DNA from: Seison nebaliae | Lineage: Eukaryota; Rotifera; Pararotatoria; Seisonacea; Seisonidae | Length of the DNA stretch: 64,000 nucleotides | Direction of reading: 5' to 3' | Assembly: GCA_023231475.1 (NCBI GenBank) | Contig: JALJEE010001690.1 | Coordinates: forward strand, 1-64,000 | Shown: piece by piece, positions 11,799 to 23,278 of the stretch | Position numbering within the stretch: position 1 is the stretch's first letter | How the letters are laid out: each line of letters opens with the position of its first letter | Notes under the pieces: generated by a model | The model's input: only the letters and a program-made list of their open reading frames with translations | What the model was told of the DNA's origin: nothing | The model's database searches: none | Translations under genes and position numbers: made by a program

Positions 11799-13127
11799 AT
11801 GTTGTTGAAGCAACTACATCAGAATTTCCGAGTGCTCTATCGGTGCAAATCTCGTGCAGAATATCAATGTTTATTTCCTCATACGAAAAAGTTCACCGGA
11901 GTTCAACTTCACAAAACGAATTCGGAAGAGAAGAATTTTGTAAAGATTTCTGAGCAATCGATATCGATTGATGATATGATTGATTGCTCGAATAATGTCC
12001 AAAGTTCTCTAACTCCGAACATCATCGATAATCAATCTGCCTCACCATCAAATGTGTCGATCAATCAATCTAAATCGACGAGTCGAGAACCATATGTCAT
12101 TTTAAAGTTAATTGCTGCTACAATTAATCCGTCGGATGTTAATACGATCGAAGGGACATATCCGAAGAAATATCAGAAAACGAACATTTTGGGTAACGAA
12201 GGAGTCTTCAAAGTGATCGCTAGACATCATGATTCGATTCATACACTTGGTGATTGGGTAGTTCCTCGAATAACATCTTTCGGTACATGGCGAACTTATG
12301 TTCTTTGTGCTGATTCCGATTTGAATGTTCTACATCGTTCAGCTGGTGCTATTTATCGAACTCGACAAATTACACAACGATCATCAGTGGAAGATCATGA
12401 ATATGATCAGAAAATGTCATCAGCAACTGAAATAATTAATAAAATTCCATTAGAAGCTGCTGCTACTTTAAGAATTAATCCAGGAACAGCATGGCGATTA
12501 TTGAGAGATTTTATTCGTTTGAAGCCGAATGACTCATTTATTCAAAATTGTTCAACAAGTGCTTGTGGACAAGCAGCAATTCAATTGAGTAAAATTTGGA
12601 CATATCAATCAATAAATATCATTCGGACTGATCGTGACTCAGAAAATTTAAGGAAATATTTGATGTCGTTAGGTGCTACATACATTTTTACGGAAAAGGA
12701 ATTAAATGGAATTTGTAAATTGCCGATAAATAAACGTCCATTTCCACCACCCAAACTCGCATTAAATGGAGTTGGTGGACGAGTGGTGGGAGATATGGCG
12801 AGAGTTATGGATGAATCTGGTGCCATCGTTACATATGGAGGAATGTCGAAACAACCACCAATTGTAAATACTTCAGATTTGATTTTCAAAAATATTTCAT
12901 TGCAAGGATTCTGGTTCACTCGATGGAGGAATGATACTATCAATACAATCGAGAGTGAAGCAATGTTTCGACAATTGATAACGATGTCACGTCGTTCTAA
13001 ATTGAAGGCACCTCTCACTAACAAGTTCTCTCTAGAAAATATTCATGACGCTATCCAATACTATAATTCCAACGATTATTATAACGACGATATTCCGATA
13101 AAGAAGAAAATTTTGTTGATTCCATAA
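11799..13127 (+). CDS. MECR: mitochondrial trans-2-enoyl-CoA/ACP reductase
   Basis: MECR (Etr1), the NADPH-dependent last-step enzyme of mitochondrial fatty-acid synthesis, which supplies octanoyl-ACP for lipoate. About 442 residues in one exon. The ATG at 11799 gives an Arg/Lys/Gln-rich, acid-poor N-terminus (MLLKQLHQNFRVLYRCKSR) fitting a mitochondrial presequence. MDR-family motifs in order: AATINPSDVNTIEGTYP, GNEGVFKV, GDWVVPRITSFGTWRTY, ATLRINPGTAWRLL, GDSFIQN-like DSFIQNCSTSACGQAAIQ, then ALNGVGG, VTYGGMSKQP and LQGFWFTRW. An insertion of about 35 residues precedes the PLEAAATL-like motif. A Ser-rich linker of about 45 residues separates the presequence from the catalytic domain, which is unusual. 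The conserved catalytic Tyr of human MECR lies in the NxxYG-like region; here the local sequence is EGTYPKKY. FDXACB1 begins 106 bp downstream on the same strand. Confidence 0.92.
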   Translation: MLLKQLHQNFRVLYRCKSRAEYQCLFPHTKKFTGVQLHKTNSEEKNFVKISEQSISIDDMIDCSNNVQSSLTPNIIDNQSASPSNVSINQSKSTSREPYVILKLIAATINPSDVNTIEGTYPKKYQKTNILGNEGVFKVIARHHDSIHTLGDWVVPRITSFGTWRTYVLCADSDLNVLHRSAGAIYRTRQITQRSSVEDHEYDQKMSSATEIINKIPLEAAATLRINPGTAWRLLRDFIRLKPNDSFIQNCSTSACGQAAIQLSKIWTYQSINIIRTDRDSENLRKYLMSLGATYIFTEKELNGICKLPINKRPFPPPKLALNGVGGRVVGDMARVMDESGAIVTYGGMSKQPPIVNTSDLIFKNISLQGFWFTRWRNDTINTIESEAMFRQLITMSRRSKLKAPLTNKFSLENIHDAIQYYNSNDYYNDDIPIKKKILLIP

Positions 13128-13233
13128 AATTCATCATTTTTTCTTTCGTCGATATTGTTATTTGATTGGAAAAAAATTAAAATTTATTCTTCTTCGCTTT
13201 CTCCAAATAGATTTTATTTTTCCTCATAAAATA

Positions 13234-15449
13234 ATGGAAATAAAACCATATTGGTTATTACCGGATTGTAATGGTGAACAATATGGAATTTTGTTCGTGG
13301 GAGAAGGAAATTTTAGTTATTCTACATCATTCATTCGATTGGTGAAAGAATCGAATGGGAATTTTATTGTGACATGTCACGAAAAAGCATCGGATAAAGG
13401 AGAGAATTGTCATCAGAAGAAATTGGAGAAATGTGAAATTCGAAAAAGGAATGTGAAAGAAATGGAAAAATCAAGTTCATTTTAAAAATTTGAAAATCGT
13501 TCCATTTATCAGAAATTAGAGAATGTTGAAATTCGTTTTGACTTCGATGCAACTGATCGAGATCATCTTCCACAATTTCCTTTTAAACATGGAAGAATAA
13601 TTTTCAATTTTCCTCATATTGATGGTAAAGCGAATATCGGAAAGAATCGTCAATTATTATATGACTTTTTAAAAAAGTTGGAAATATTTTTTTTTAATTT
13701 TATTCATTTTTTAATTATAATTCAGTTGTCGAGAAAGTTTCTCTCACATCAATTTAATTTCAAGTGATGTCGGTGTTGTGGTGACGTTGGCGAAAGGTCA
13801 AGGTGGAACAACAGCTGATGGTAATTATCGTCGAGAAGTGGAAGCGGACAGTTGGAAAGTTAGAGAATGATTCTTATTAAATTTTCATTAATTTTTCAGA
13901 TAAGTGAAATAGCAGCAGAAAATGGTTTCGTTATAACAAACGTAGCAAAAGGAGAAGAAATGATTCCGAAATTAGTAGACGAAAGTAACCATTATATTCC
14001 AAGTGGTTTTCGGTTTCCATCAATTTTCTCTATTTTCATTCTACTCCTAATATTTACAGTGGTACCACTAGAGAATTCCTCACAACTGGCTCCATCTGCC
14101 ATTTATTGAAACCAGTTGAACGAGGAACAAATTTAAAATTATTCTCTTCCTTAAGCTTACTTATTAATGAAAATGATGTTTACGAAATTGAGGGATCGAA
14201 TTGGTATCTCAATGTGTTATATTGGTCCTTCAAATTCAAGAGTGAAATTGTTGATTATTTAGAAAACGCATTAACAATAGACCATGTGCGAGCAAGGGGA
14301 AATGAGGAAAATTATGGAAAAGATGATTTTCATAAAAATTTCAAAGTAAAAAAACCGACGATTAAATTAAACGGAAATATTCTCAATCTCGAATATTTTC
14401 CATCAATTCTATATTATAGAATTAGGCAATATATCGATTCCTTTTGTCTCCCAATCACTCTCACATTTAATGCGTTTGCCGATTTCGATTTGGTTAAAGA
14501 ACATGACGAAGATCTCTCAAAAGGAGAATATAATCGATATATCAAATCTGCCATCAAATGGTCACCGACATGTTGTACCATTCAACGGTATTTAATCTAT
14601 ATTTCTCTATCCCCTGATTATATACGTTACCGTCCAATCATTGAAGGAATGAAATTGAAATATGGTTTGGGAAATTATTCGAAAGGAAAACATAGAGTTA
14701 AAATGGACATGACAGAAAAGTGGATGGAGTTCGTGGAAAAATTACACGAGAAAATAAAATGTGCATCCCTTCAAGTAATCGAAGAGGATCTTTATATTCG
14801 ATTTCAGTTGGATTATGATAATCGTACACTCCTTTATCTTCATATTTTCAACATTTCCAATATTTTGTGTGATATTTTCTCATTAGAAAATTGTGTTGTA
14901 TTCTGGTACAATCAATTGGAAGTATTAGAATCACTTCAATCGAATAAATGGAAGAGAAATCTTCAAATTAAAACTAGCAAACCGATAGATGAGGAATTTG
15001 AAATTTTAGATAGTTGCTTTAATAATTTCAAATTAGGAGCTTCTCTCCTTCATTCAAAATTGGGAGATTGGACTAAATCATCAGATCAACATCATCAAAA
15101 CCATCCTGGAAATCTCCTAATAAATTCTAATTCATTTTTTACCAATGTTTATGAATTCGATATCAATTTCTGGTGGTGTCGTCCAGACAATAAGGAAGAA
15201 GAGAAAAAATTCGATTTATTACAATTGAAAGAACTACTGAGGAATATTGGACATTTATTCATAAAATCCGTTCGAATTGTTAACATGTTTCGACATCCGC
15301 AAACTGGAGACTTAGCCAGATGTTATCGAATTGAATATCAGTCGCCGATACTTCCGTCATTTTTATCTTTGTCGAAAAAAGACGCACATTCTTTCCAAGT
15401 TCAATTGAGAAATGAAGTAAAAGAAAAACTCAAATATGACGTTCGTTGA
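13234..15449 (+). CDS. FDXACB1: FDX-ACB domain-containing protein 1 (BMT5-like methyltransferase + anticodon-binding domain)
   Basis: Start is ATG 13234. The N-terminus has the DUF2431/BMT5-like Rossmann methyltransferase signature ILFVGEGNFSYS. A 60-bp intron (about 13451-13510) joins KRN to KLENVEIRFDFDATD; the other 38-bp reading of this junction creates a stop. Next come FKHGRIIFNFPHIDGK and KNRQLLYDF; a second intron near 13675-13725; VGVVVTLAKGQGGT; a third intron near 13860-13900; and a 47-bp intron (about 14013-14059) joining IPSGFR to GTTREFLTTGSICHLLKP. The C-terminal exon ends in a ferredoxin-fold anticodon-binding domain (FTNVYEFDINFWW, FIKSVRIVNMFRHPQTG, ARCYRIEYQS) as in phenylalanyl-tRNA synthetases, but the central region has no class-II synthetase motifs, as is usual for FDXACB1. 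The cellular role is not established. Its stop lies 49 bp from the convergent CK1 stop. Confidence 0.9.
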
Positions 15450-15498
15450 AATATTTTTATTAAGCTTTTGTTTTTATTAAATTCGTTAAAACTCTAAT

Positions 15499-16715
15499 TT
15501 ACGTTCGACTTGATAAATTACCTGCTGTTGCGATAGCATGACTCTCCGTTCGGCCTGTTGGATTTGCATTTTTCTTTAAAATATTACCTGTTATCCAATC
15601 GTACATATAATCCAATCGATATCCGTTAACTTGATAGAGTTTTTGAAAAATATATCTCAAATAGGCATAATCAGGTCGCATTTCAAAATCCAATTCTCTT
15701 ACATATGTCAAATAACGAACGAAAACATCGGGCAATCCATCACATAATTCTTCAACACTCTTCTCTAATTTCTTCTCACAAATTCTGTCATATTTTTGTC
15801 TTTTCGTTGCTGCTTTCACTCCTTGCCAAGGTAGGATACCTCTCATAAAATATCTGAGGAATGTGTTGAAAGATGAGAAGTTTAAAAAGTAAGAAGAATA
15901 ACACTAACAATAATACATATCCTACTGCTTCCAAATCGTCTCTTCTACTTTGTTCCAAACCCAAATGTGCATTAATTGACACATATCTCGGTGTCCCGGT
16001 AAGTGCCTTGTCTTCCCGATAAGGAATATGAGCGTCTTTCACTTTCCATTTTTTCGATAAACCAAAATCAATTATATAAACCTTTCTTATTGAGAATTAA
16101 ATGAATAAATGAATAAATGAAACTTTGTTACTATAACGTCCCGTTCCCATCAAGAAATTATCAGGTTTCACATCTCGATGAATGAAATATCGAGAGTGAA
16201 CGAACTCTAATCGAACCAACATCTGGTCACCTAATAATAAAGTAGTCTTAAGAAAATTTAAAATTATGACTGAAATCTCCCGTAAAATATAAGTAATATA
16301 AGAGGAAGAAAATGTGGTTGAAATGAAGAGTAGAAACCTTTGTTGAGAATTTTCTTCCACAGAACGTGAACAAATCTTCGAGACTCGGTCCCAATAGTTC
16401 CATGACAAGACAATTGTACATTCCCTCTTGACCATAATGATAAATTTTTGGTATTCCTGGACCATTTTTCAAATAGTCGTTATATAATCGATTTTCGAAT
16501 GACAATTGTGGATTGGGTGTTTTATTCGACTCGATTTTTACTGCTAACTGAAAAGAGAATAATTTTAAATATTTCAAATTTTTATTACCAACTTTCTCAT
16601 CAGTAAATATATTTTTGGCTAAATAAATGTCGCCGAAACTACCGGAACCAATTTTGCGTTCAAGACGATATTGATCATTAACTATAAAATTGGAAGTTTT
16701 CTTCTCTTCCATCAT
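15499..16715 (-). CDS. CSNK1A1: casein kinase I alpha-like Ser/Thr kinase
   Basis: Start is ATG 16715. Protein kinase of the CK1 family in about five exons separated by short introns (near 16552-16603, 16235-16335, 16085-16130, 15850-15910). Motifs in order: [18 protein letters not shown] (Gly loop), VAVKIE-type AVKIE (catalytic Lys), [51 protein letters not shown] (HRD catalytic loop), [11 protein letters not shown] (DFG), [18 protein letters not shown] and [11 protein letters not shown] (CK1 signature in place of APE), [18 protein letters not shown]. The last two are closest to CK1 alpha, which phosphorylates beta-catenin, Period and Ci/Gli in animals. The substitution [16 protein letters not shown] for the near-invariant LGIEQSRRDDMESLGY shows mild divergence. 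The C-terminal tail is short. The gene converges with FDXACB1 and 3' UTRs probably overlap. Confidence 0.92.
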
Positions 16716-17073
16716 GATCAAAAAGGGAAGAGCTGTCCAAATCGGGTTTGAAAATGAAAGTTTGAATTAAAATTTCCTTTTCAATTCACATCACTTCTCA
16801 TCAAATCGTACACGACTTATCTTATAGGAAATCAATTTTCCCAAATTTATTCGGAACTTATATGGTTTTTAAACCATTAAACAATGGAAATGCTGATTAT
16901 TATAATTTCCATCATTTCTTTGAAATTCTAATTAATTTGCTTGAAGTTATTTCAATTCAGATAGTTAAATTTATGATGCTTAAAAGAGTATTAATTATTA
17001 AAATAATAAAATTTATTTGAATAAATCGAGAATAGAAGCAAATCGATGACACTTTAGGATCTTACAACTCTTT
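16716..17073. other. intergenic between CK1 and unknown gene
   Basis: About 360 bp. Contains the CK1 promoter (reading left) and the 3' UTR of the next minus-strand gene. No ORF or recognisable motif. Confidence 0.5.
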
Positions 17074-18455
17074 CTATTCGATAGATCGATAATTTTCGAT
17101 TTGATTTGAAGACGAATAAAACTGATTAATATACTTCGCTGTCTCCTTAATATTCTCGTTGGATAATCGTCGTTGTGTTTCTCTTTCACGATCGGCTCGA
17201 GATAAATGCAAATGTTCGTCTTCTGTCGATTGTCTGTATTTCTCTTCTTCCTCTTCCTCTTGTTCCTGCAATTCTCGCGCAACACTATTCGATTTCTGAT
17301 GTCGTCTTTTGCTGATCCAATCGCTTAAAATCGTCTGATCAACTTCCCGTTCTCTTTCACGACTCTCTCTCAATTTCTCTTGTTCGTCTTCCGATATTTT
17401 GAAACGGGGAATGGAACTTTGAGGCACATCAGATCGTTTGATGACTCGGACGGAATTTTCCTGATATTTCGTTTTTGGCATTTCCTTCTCTACAATTGTA
17501 CCAGTTTCATTAAATTTATTTCTCATTTGTTTCTGTGTTTTCATCACTTCGATTAGATCTTTCGCTTCGTTAGCCATTTGTTTCTGTGGCTGTTGAATTG
17601 GTCGTATGAAACGGTTTGGATCGTTGAAATTCTACGAAAAAAATTCGAAAAATTTAAAAAACAAAAATTTTTTTTACGAACTGTCGATTTTCTCGCTTGT
17701 TGACCAGATCGAATGTATTGATTATCAAACTTCATATAAGTCGGATACCAATTTGGAGCGTTGTTTCTTCTCGTTTTTTGTTGTTGTTGTTTCGTTCTCA
17801 AAGATTCGCCAGTTAAAACAGAATTGGCACGTACATGTCGCTCATTTGGAGACGCCATTTGATTGGAAACTGATGAATAGGAATTCGTTTTCTGATGGTA
17901 AGATGGTCGGGGAGATGTATCAAGACTTGTGTTTGATGTACGAGAGATGGATCGATTTAAACGTTCGTGAGATCCAGTCGCTTTCTTCGTTTCATTGAAA
18001 TAAGTATTATAAGAAAACGTATTACGATCATTGCCTCCCATCGGGCTAGACGTTGCACTTCCGTTACTTTTTTTCAAATGATAAATTGGCGTTGGTGACG
18101 ATTTTCTCTCATTATTCCTTTTTCCAACCGTTGCTATGGTAACGGAAGATGGTTCAGATTTTCCATAAACTATTTTTTCGTTCGTCGAATTTCCTTTGGG
18201 GAATATTGGTTTCTTTTCATTGATATCACCCTTCTGTACACCGTCGGGTGTACTGGGAACTATTCGAATATTAATTTGGGTCGTTTGATTTTGTTTGACT
18301 GGCATTGGTCGTTCGATCGAACGAATATCAGTAATTTCTTTATTGGAGGTTGTGGAGGATGGATGAATAACATATCGTTTCGTATCTTTTCTCACTTTAG
18401 CCGACTCGGTGAGATGATCAACGGTTTTTATGGGAATTACTCGGTCCATCTTCAT
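17074..18455 (-). CDS. unrecognised 443-aa disordered/coiled-coil protein
   Basis: Two exons: 18455-17682 (258 codons) and 17631-17074 (186 codons including stop), joined across a 50-bp intron so that RKST continues into NFNDPNRFIRP. Start is ATG 18455 (MKMDRVIPIK). The first 240 residues are basic, Ser/Thr/Asn/Pro-rich and probably disordered, with SP and TP sites. The second exon opens with PNRFIRPIQQPQKQM and is rich in charged heptads (QEKLRESREREREVD, ELQEQEEEEEEKYRQ), so it should form a coiled coil. No enzyme motif, signal peptide or membrane segment. I do not recognise the family; a cytoskeletal or scaffold role would only be a guess. The spliced frame is coherent, so I consider the gene real. 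Confidence 0.75.
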
Positions 18456-20133
18456 TCGACCTAAAACACTCGATGAATGAAAATGAATGAAAGATTTCTA
18501 AAACTTTCTCAGACGAGAGAATTAGGAAGGAAAAACAAATAGAGAATTAAGGAAGGAGTCCAAATGTAATTGTCGTCGTCATTGAAGTTGAAGGGATAGG
18601 TTAAATGAGAAAATCTTCTTTCCAAATTTAATAGTTGACGAAAATGAATTTATTTACTGAATTCAAATTAAGAAAAATTAATATCGTTATTGTTGATGCT
18701 CCTAACGTTTTGACATATAACAGAGAATATACCCCCCAAAATATAATGACGACAACGACGGAGAGATTGTGGAAGGAGACAATCGACAATATACTGGAAA
18801 GAGAAACGATTTTCTAGTTTTCTTCCGAAACAAGAAAAAAAAATTTTTGAAGTATTTCAAACTTGCCGAGAAGACAGAGAATCAATGAGAAAATTTAATT
18901 TCCCAAACATTAATTATGACACCAGAAGAGATTAAAATAAATTTTCTCAAATTATCATTTTCTTTCTCGTTAAGAAAAAGATATTTCCAAATAGAAAAGA
19001 GAAAGCAATCGACTCACGTGAAGGAGTTAGAGTTGTAATGGAAAATTTATCAAAATGACGTCGGATGAGATAAGATGTATTTCGATTTTTATGAAGGACG
19101 GACGATCGATTTGTCTCTAATGATTTCTATTGAAGAATTCGAATGAAGGACTATCATTCTCCGAGTCATTTCTTCGTAGAAAAATCGCCTTCTTTCCATA
19201 ACTATCTAAATAATGAAGAAAATCCATATGATCCCATATTCTCCCCATATGTTCATCTTTCTTTCTCAACATTATTCTTTTATTGTACGATAGGTCAACA
19301 CCAAAATGATGACTCATACTGCACCATTAATTAGACTTTCTCCCATTCTTTCTAATTAATTTATTATCAATTTTATTATCGATCAAATGATCAAATGGCG
19401 AATGATTTTTTATATTATAAATAACCAACTCCAATGAAAGAATTTGAGTCAATGATAATTATGAAATAGAATTTGAGTCAAGTTGCAATCAAAGTAAATT
19501 AAGAAATGCCAAAGACATAGTTTATGAAGGTCGTCGTAGTTGATAATAAACGAAAATAATAGATGAAAACTGTTGAGAACGGTAAAGATTAATACTAATT
19601 AAGTAATTTCTTTAAGCATCGATTATCCTTATTGTGCAAGAAGAATTCGTACATGACAAGATTCAAATCAAAAAACTACCACAATGTCATTATGATCCAA
19701 GAGAAAACAACAATTTGTCAGCGAAACAAAAATATTTTTCAAAAATATTCAAAAAAGGTTTATTCAATTAACCACGATTTAAAATAGTTTACGGTTGATC
19801 CGGAAATGCAAAAACACAACTTTTAGAAAATGCTCAATAATTATGTCATAATTTAATTTTTTTTTTTAATTTTTAATTTTTCTAATGTAATTAAATATGC
19901 TCTACAAGATAGGCATAAAAGGTATATATCTAATACTAACCGGTAACAAAAAATTGAAAACCTATCGAAAAAAAATACCAAATTATTGACAGTCTTTAAT
20001 TTATATACGTAAAATATATTGAAATTGATAAGAATTAAAAAAATTTCAATTTTTTTTGTTCTTTTCTCAGAAGAATTCCACGATATCGACTAGAAATTAT
20101 TCATTAATAATACAATTAAAGTATGGAAAAGTA
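18456..20133. other. intergenic, no gene seen
   Basis: About 1.7 kb. Short frames at 18635 and 19117-19334 lack coding character and any family resemblance. It contains the presumed promoter of the upstream minus-strand gene at its left end and the 3' flank of the next gene at its right end. Confidence 0.5.
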
Positions 20134-22319
20134 TTAACATTGATGTTTATAATTTAATTTCTGCATGTCTTTCAATCGATGAAGCGTTGATAATAATCGA
20201 TCTTCTCGAATATTGATTACCTCGAACGAGAACAGTTTGAGAATGTTTGACCATTTAATTCTTTTGTACATGATGGATATTCTCATTAGTGAGAACTCCA
20301 AGAACAGTTCGATGACCTATAAAAATGATTGAACTAAACTAAAGAACTAAAAATAATTCCAACTATTTCAATATAAATTGGTGGTAGATCGTTGTTATTA
20401 TAATGGTCCAAAAATTTTTCAAAGTTTTTCTTTGCATCATCGATAGTGTTTTTGATGTTAAATAAACGATGAATCTGGCGAAGTATTATCGATCTTGACA
20501 ACCAGGTTTCCGTCAAGAATTGACCCATATTTAATCGACGAAAATATTTATTTTCATTTTCTTCCATTTTGCAACGTTCATGAGACAGTATCATATTGTC
20601 CGATTTATTATCGTTTAATTTGATAATTTGTTCTAATCGCCGATTAGGTAAATCATTGGGAGATAATATCAAATTCATTTTCCTTAGTTTTTCGATATAG
20701 CAATCTTTGGCATAAGAATCGTTTAGATCGAGAAGAAATCTTTCATTTTTTATTGTGACTATTCGATTCTCTTTCATTAGAAGATAATTTAATAATTTTT
20801 CATTATTTCTCAAATTCGGAGGCTTCTTTCTATTCAAAATACAGTTTTGATTTTTATCATTATTCTTCTTCGAATCTTTCGAAGAATGATCTAATGATTT
20901 CTCTAATCTTAATTGTCGATTATGATTCAATTCTAATACACCACATTGATATGCAAGAGGGTTAAATTGAATTATATATTTCATTAAATGAACCAGAGAC
21001 TTCATCAATGTCTTATCACTTTGGAATATCAAACGATGGGTATTCTCAGTATTGAAGTTCGTTTGACGATATTGAGAGTAATCGGTTTTCCCACCTTCAT
21101 CATAATAATCATTCTCATTTTCTTCCAAATGTTCATTTTCTGCTAAAATTACTGGCGGATTATTCTGGTTCATTGTGGTATTCGTTGTCGACATGGAAGT
21201 GTCATCATTATCAAAATAATCAGTTCCTTCGTCATTTCTATTATTTTCAGTCACTGGATCTAGAAGATCTTCAATTCTATCAATTTCCCCTGTTTGATTA
21301 ACATTAAGATTACTTGTTGTCGTTGTGGAACCGATAGTTATTTGGATGTTACTCGAATCTTTCATAATGAGAGAATAAACATATTTCAATAACAAATTGT
21401 TTTCTTCGTTCCATTCTTCATCTCGAATATAATCACCAATTGAATCACTCTTCGAATTATTCTCTTCCAAATGATTTAAAGTGATGGTACTCTTCATTGA
21501 AACGTCCATGAAATTTTCACTTAGAAAAATTAATTTTAATAATTTTTCATTATTCAAATTGGTTCGATATCCAACAAATGCCAAGTTTGCTGCTGTCACA
21601 CTAAATAATTGGTAATCGAACGTGTCATATTTGGTAAGGTAGACATTCTTCATTTTCATCATATTCATGAAATAATTTGCATGATCAATGAACAACAAGA
21701 TCAAACCAGAAATCTCTATCTCGTCTATCCCCTCAATTTCATCCAAATTACATAAATATAGATTCAACTCATACATAAACAATGACGACAAGTTCGTCAT
21801 ATCCACCAACTTCAATTCATCATTCGGATATTGAGTCGATTTATTATTTCCAGAAATACCTTCCAAAAAATTCATGAAAAATTTGAAATATTCCAATGAC
21901 TTTTTCGAGTAGATTGCAAAGAATATCAGTTCATAAAATATCAAATAAATAAATCGATGATCAAATTGAATAAAATCATTTCGATTTTCAACGATAAATT
22001 CATAAAACTTCTTGATTTCAAAAGTAGAACTTTCCAACCGAATTTCGTTTCGCAACATCGTCAAATTCATCATTGAATAAGACGCAGTGATGTATGCGTT
22101 ATGTGATGGTTTCGAAAGAAATTCGTTTTCTAATCCTTCTCGAATTGAGGAGAAAAGAATTTGAAAATTACCATTCTCTAAAAAATCGTTTGACGAACAT
22201 TTTTCGATCATACGACGATTTAATCGAAAAAATCTCTTTTTATGCGATTCTTCTACGAATTCCTTGTTCAGGGCCGCAATTGACTGAAAATAATCTTGTA
22301 ACAGGTCGTCTAATTCCAT
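20134..22319 (-). CDS. unrecognised helical protein, about 712 aa
   Basis: Start is ATG 22319 (MELDDLLQDYFQ). A single exon runs to 20364; reading through gives a stop after 661 residues. However, GT at 20363 and AG at 20317 bound a 47-bp intron, the modal size in this window, and removing it continues in phase for 60 more residues (VIELFLEFSLMRIS to the stop at 20134). The protein is predicted to be alpha-helical and is rich in Asn, Leu, Ile and Glu. There is an acidic, low-complexity insert at about residues 320-420 (DDTSMSTTNTT region), and no signal peptide. Helices with alternating hydrophobics suggest an alpha-solenoid, but I cannot name the family and found no catalytic motif. Confidence 0.7.
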
Positions 22320-23278
22320 TTGATGGAAAATTTATTGCCAATAATTTCAAAATTTTTTTTAGATGAAAAACTTAGAATTTGAAATTCAATTTTTTTACAA
22401 AACTCAGTTAACGATGAATATAAAGTGGATCAGTAATTAAAAAGAAAATTAACGATTAATATTCTCAATCGGATGTATTTGGGAAATTTGTTCAAGAATA
22501 TGGAATTTTAGATGGTACTGACAGAACATCATCAAAAAAAATCCTAAGAAATTTTTTTGTTTCCAAAATTCAAATAATTTTTCTTTGAACCTCAATTTCG
22601 TTATCTTCTTTTATAATGTTTACTCTACAAACGTCATTTTATTTCTTGTCATGTTTCAATCGTAAATTTCTTCTGCCGCAATTCGTCCTGTCGTTCTTTT
22701 CTACATGAGAAGAAATGAAATTATGGACGAAAGTCTTCTATTCGGAAATTTTATAATGTCATTGATCATCAGTGAAAAGGAAGTACATTCTGTCATTTAT
22801 TTGTTTAACAAACTCATAATATTTTGTTGTTTTCAGAAACAACATTTAGAAGACACTTTTCATTTTTGGATATAAATTCTGCAGAGTCGTTTCTCCGTTT
22901 AAAACGTTTTTTATATTCTGATTTAATCATCAATTTGACAGTTCTTTTTAAAAGACGATTTTATTTTTTCTGTAATATCTAAATATTATTAGGGAATTTC
23001 ATTGTCAATGATAACATATGTGTGGGAGTAGTTGATGAAAATAATTTTCAAGAGACTTCCCAAGTTTGATTTGCCAGAATTTTCTGTAATTTTCTGTGAT
23101 GATATTCGACATTTGATTAATGAAACAAATCAATTCCATTTCGTAATTCTTAATAATTTTATTATTTCTAAAATTAGAACTAGTTTCGAAAATTCACTTT
23201 CATTCATTCTCTTTACAGAAGAGAATTTATGGAAGACGATAATTTGATCATTTATTGAACTATAACCCGTAGTTGGAA
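22320..23278. other. intergenic, probably divergent promoters
   Basis: About 960 bp between the start of the minus-strand 712-aa gene and the probable first coding exon of the otopetrin gene. The ORF at 23032-23247 is not convincing as coding. No repeats of note. Confidence 0.45.

Noticed and set aside
12605-13024. 139-codon minus-strand frame inside MECR
   Set aside because: Exactly antisense to conserved MECR blocks; a shadow of codon bias.
23032-23247. 71-codon frame upstream of otopetrin
   Set aside because: Frame has AT-rich random composition and no splice link that preserves phase with the otopetrin exons.
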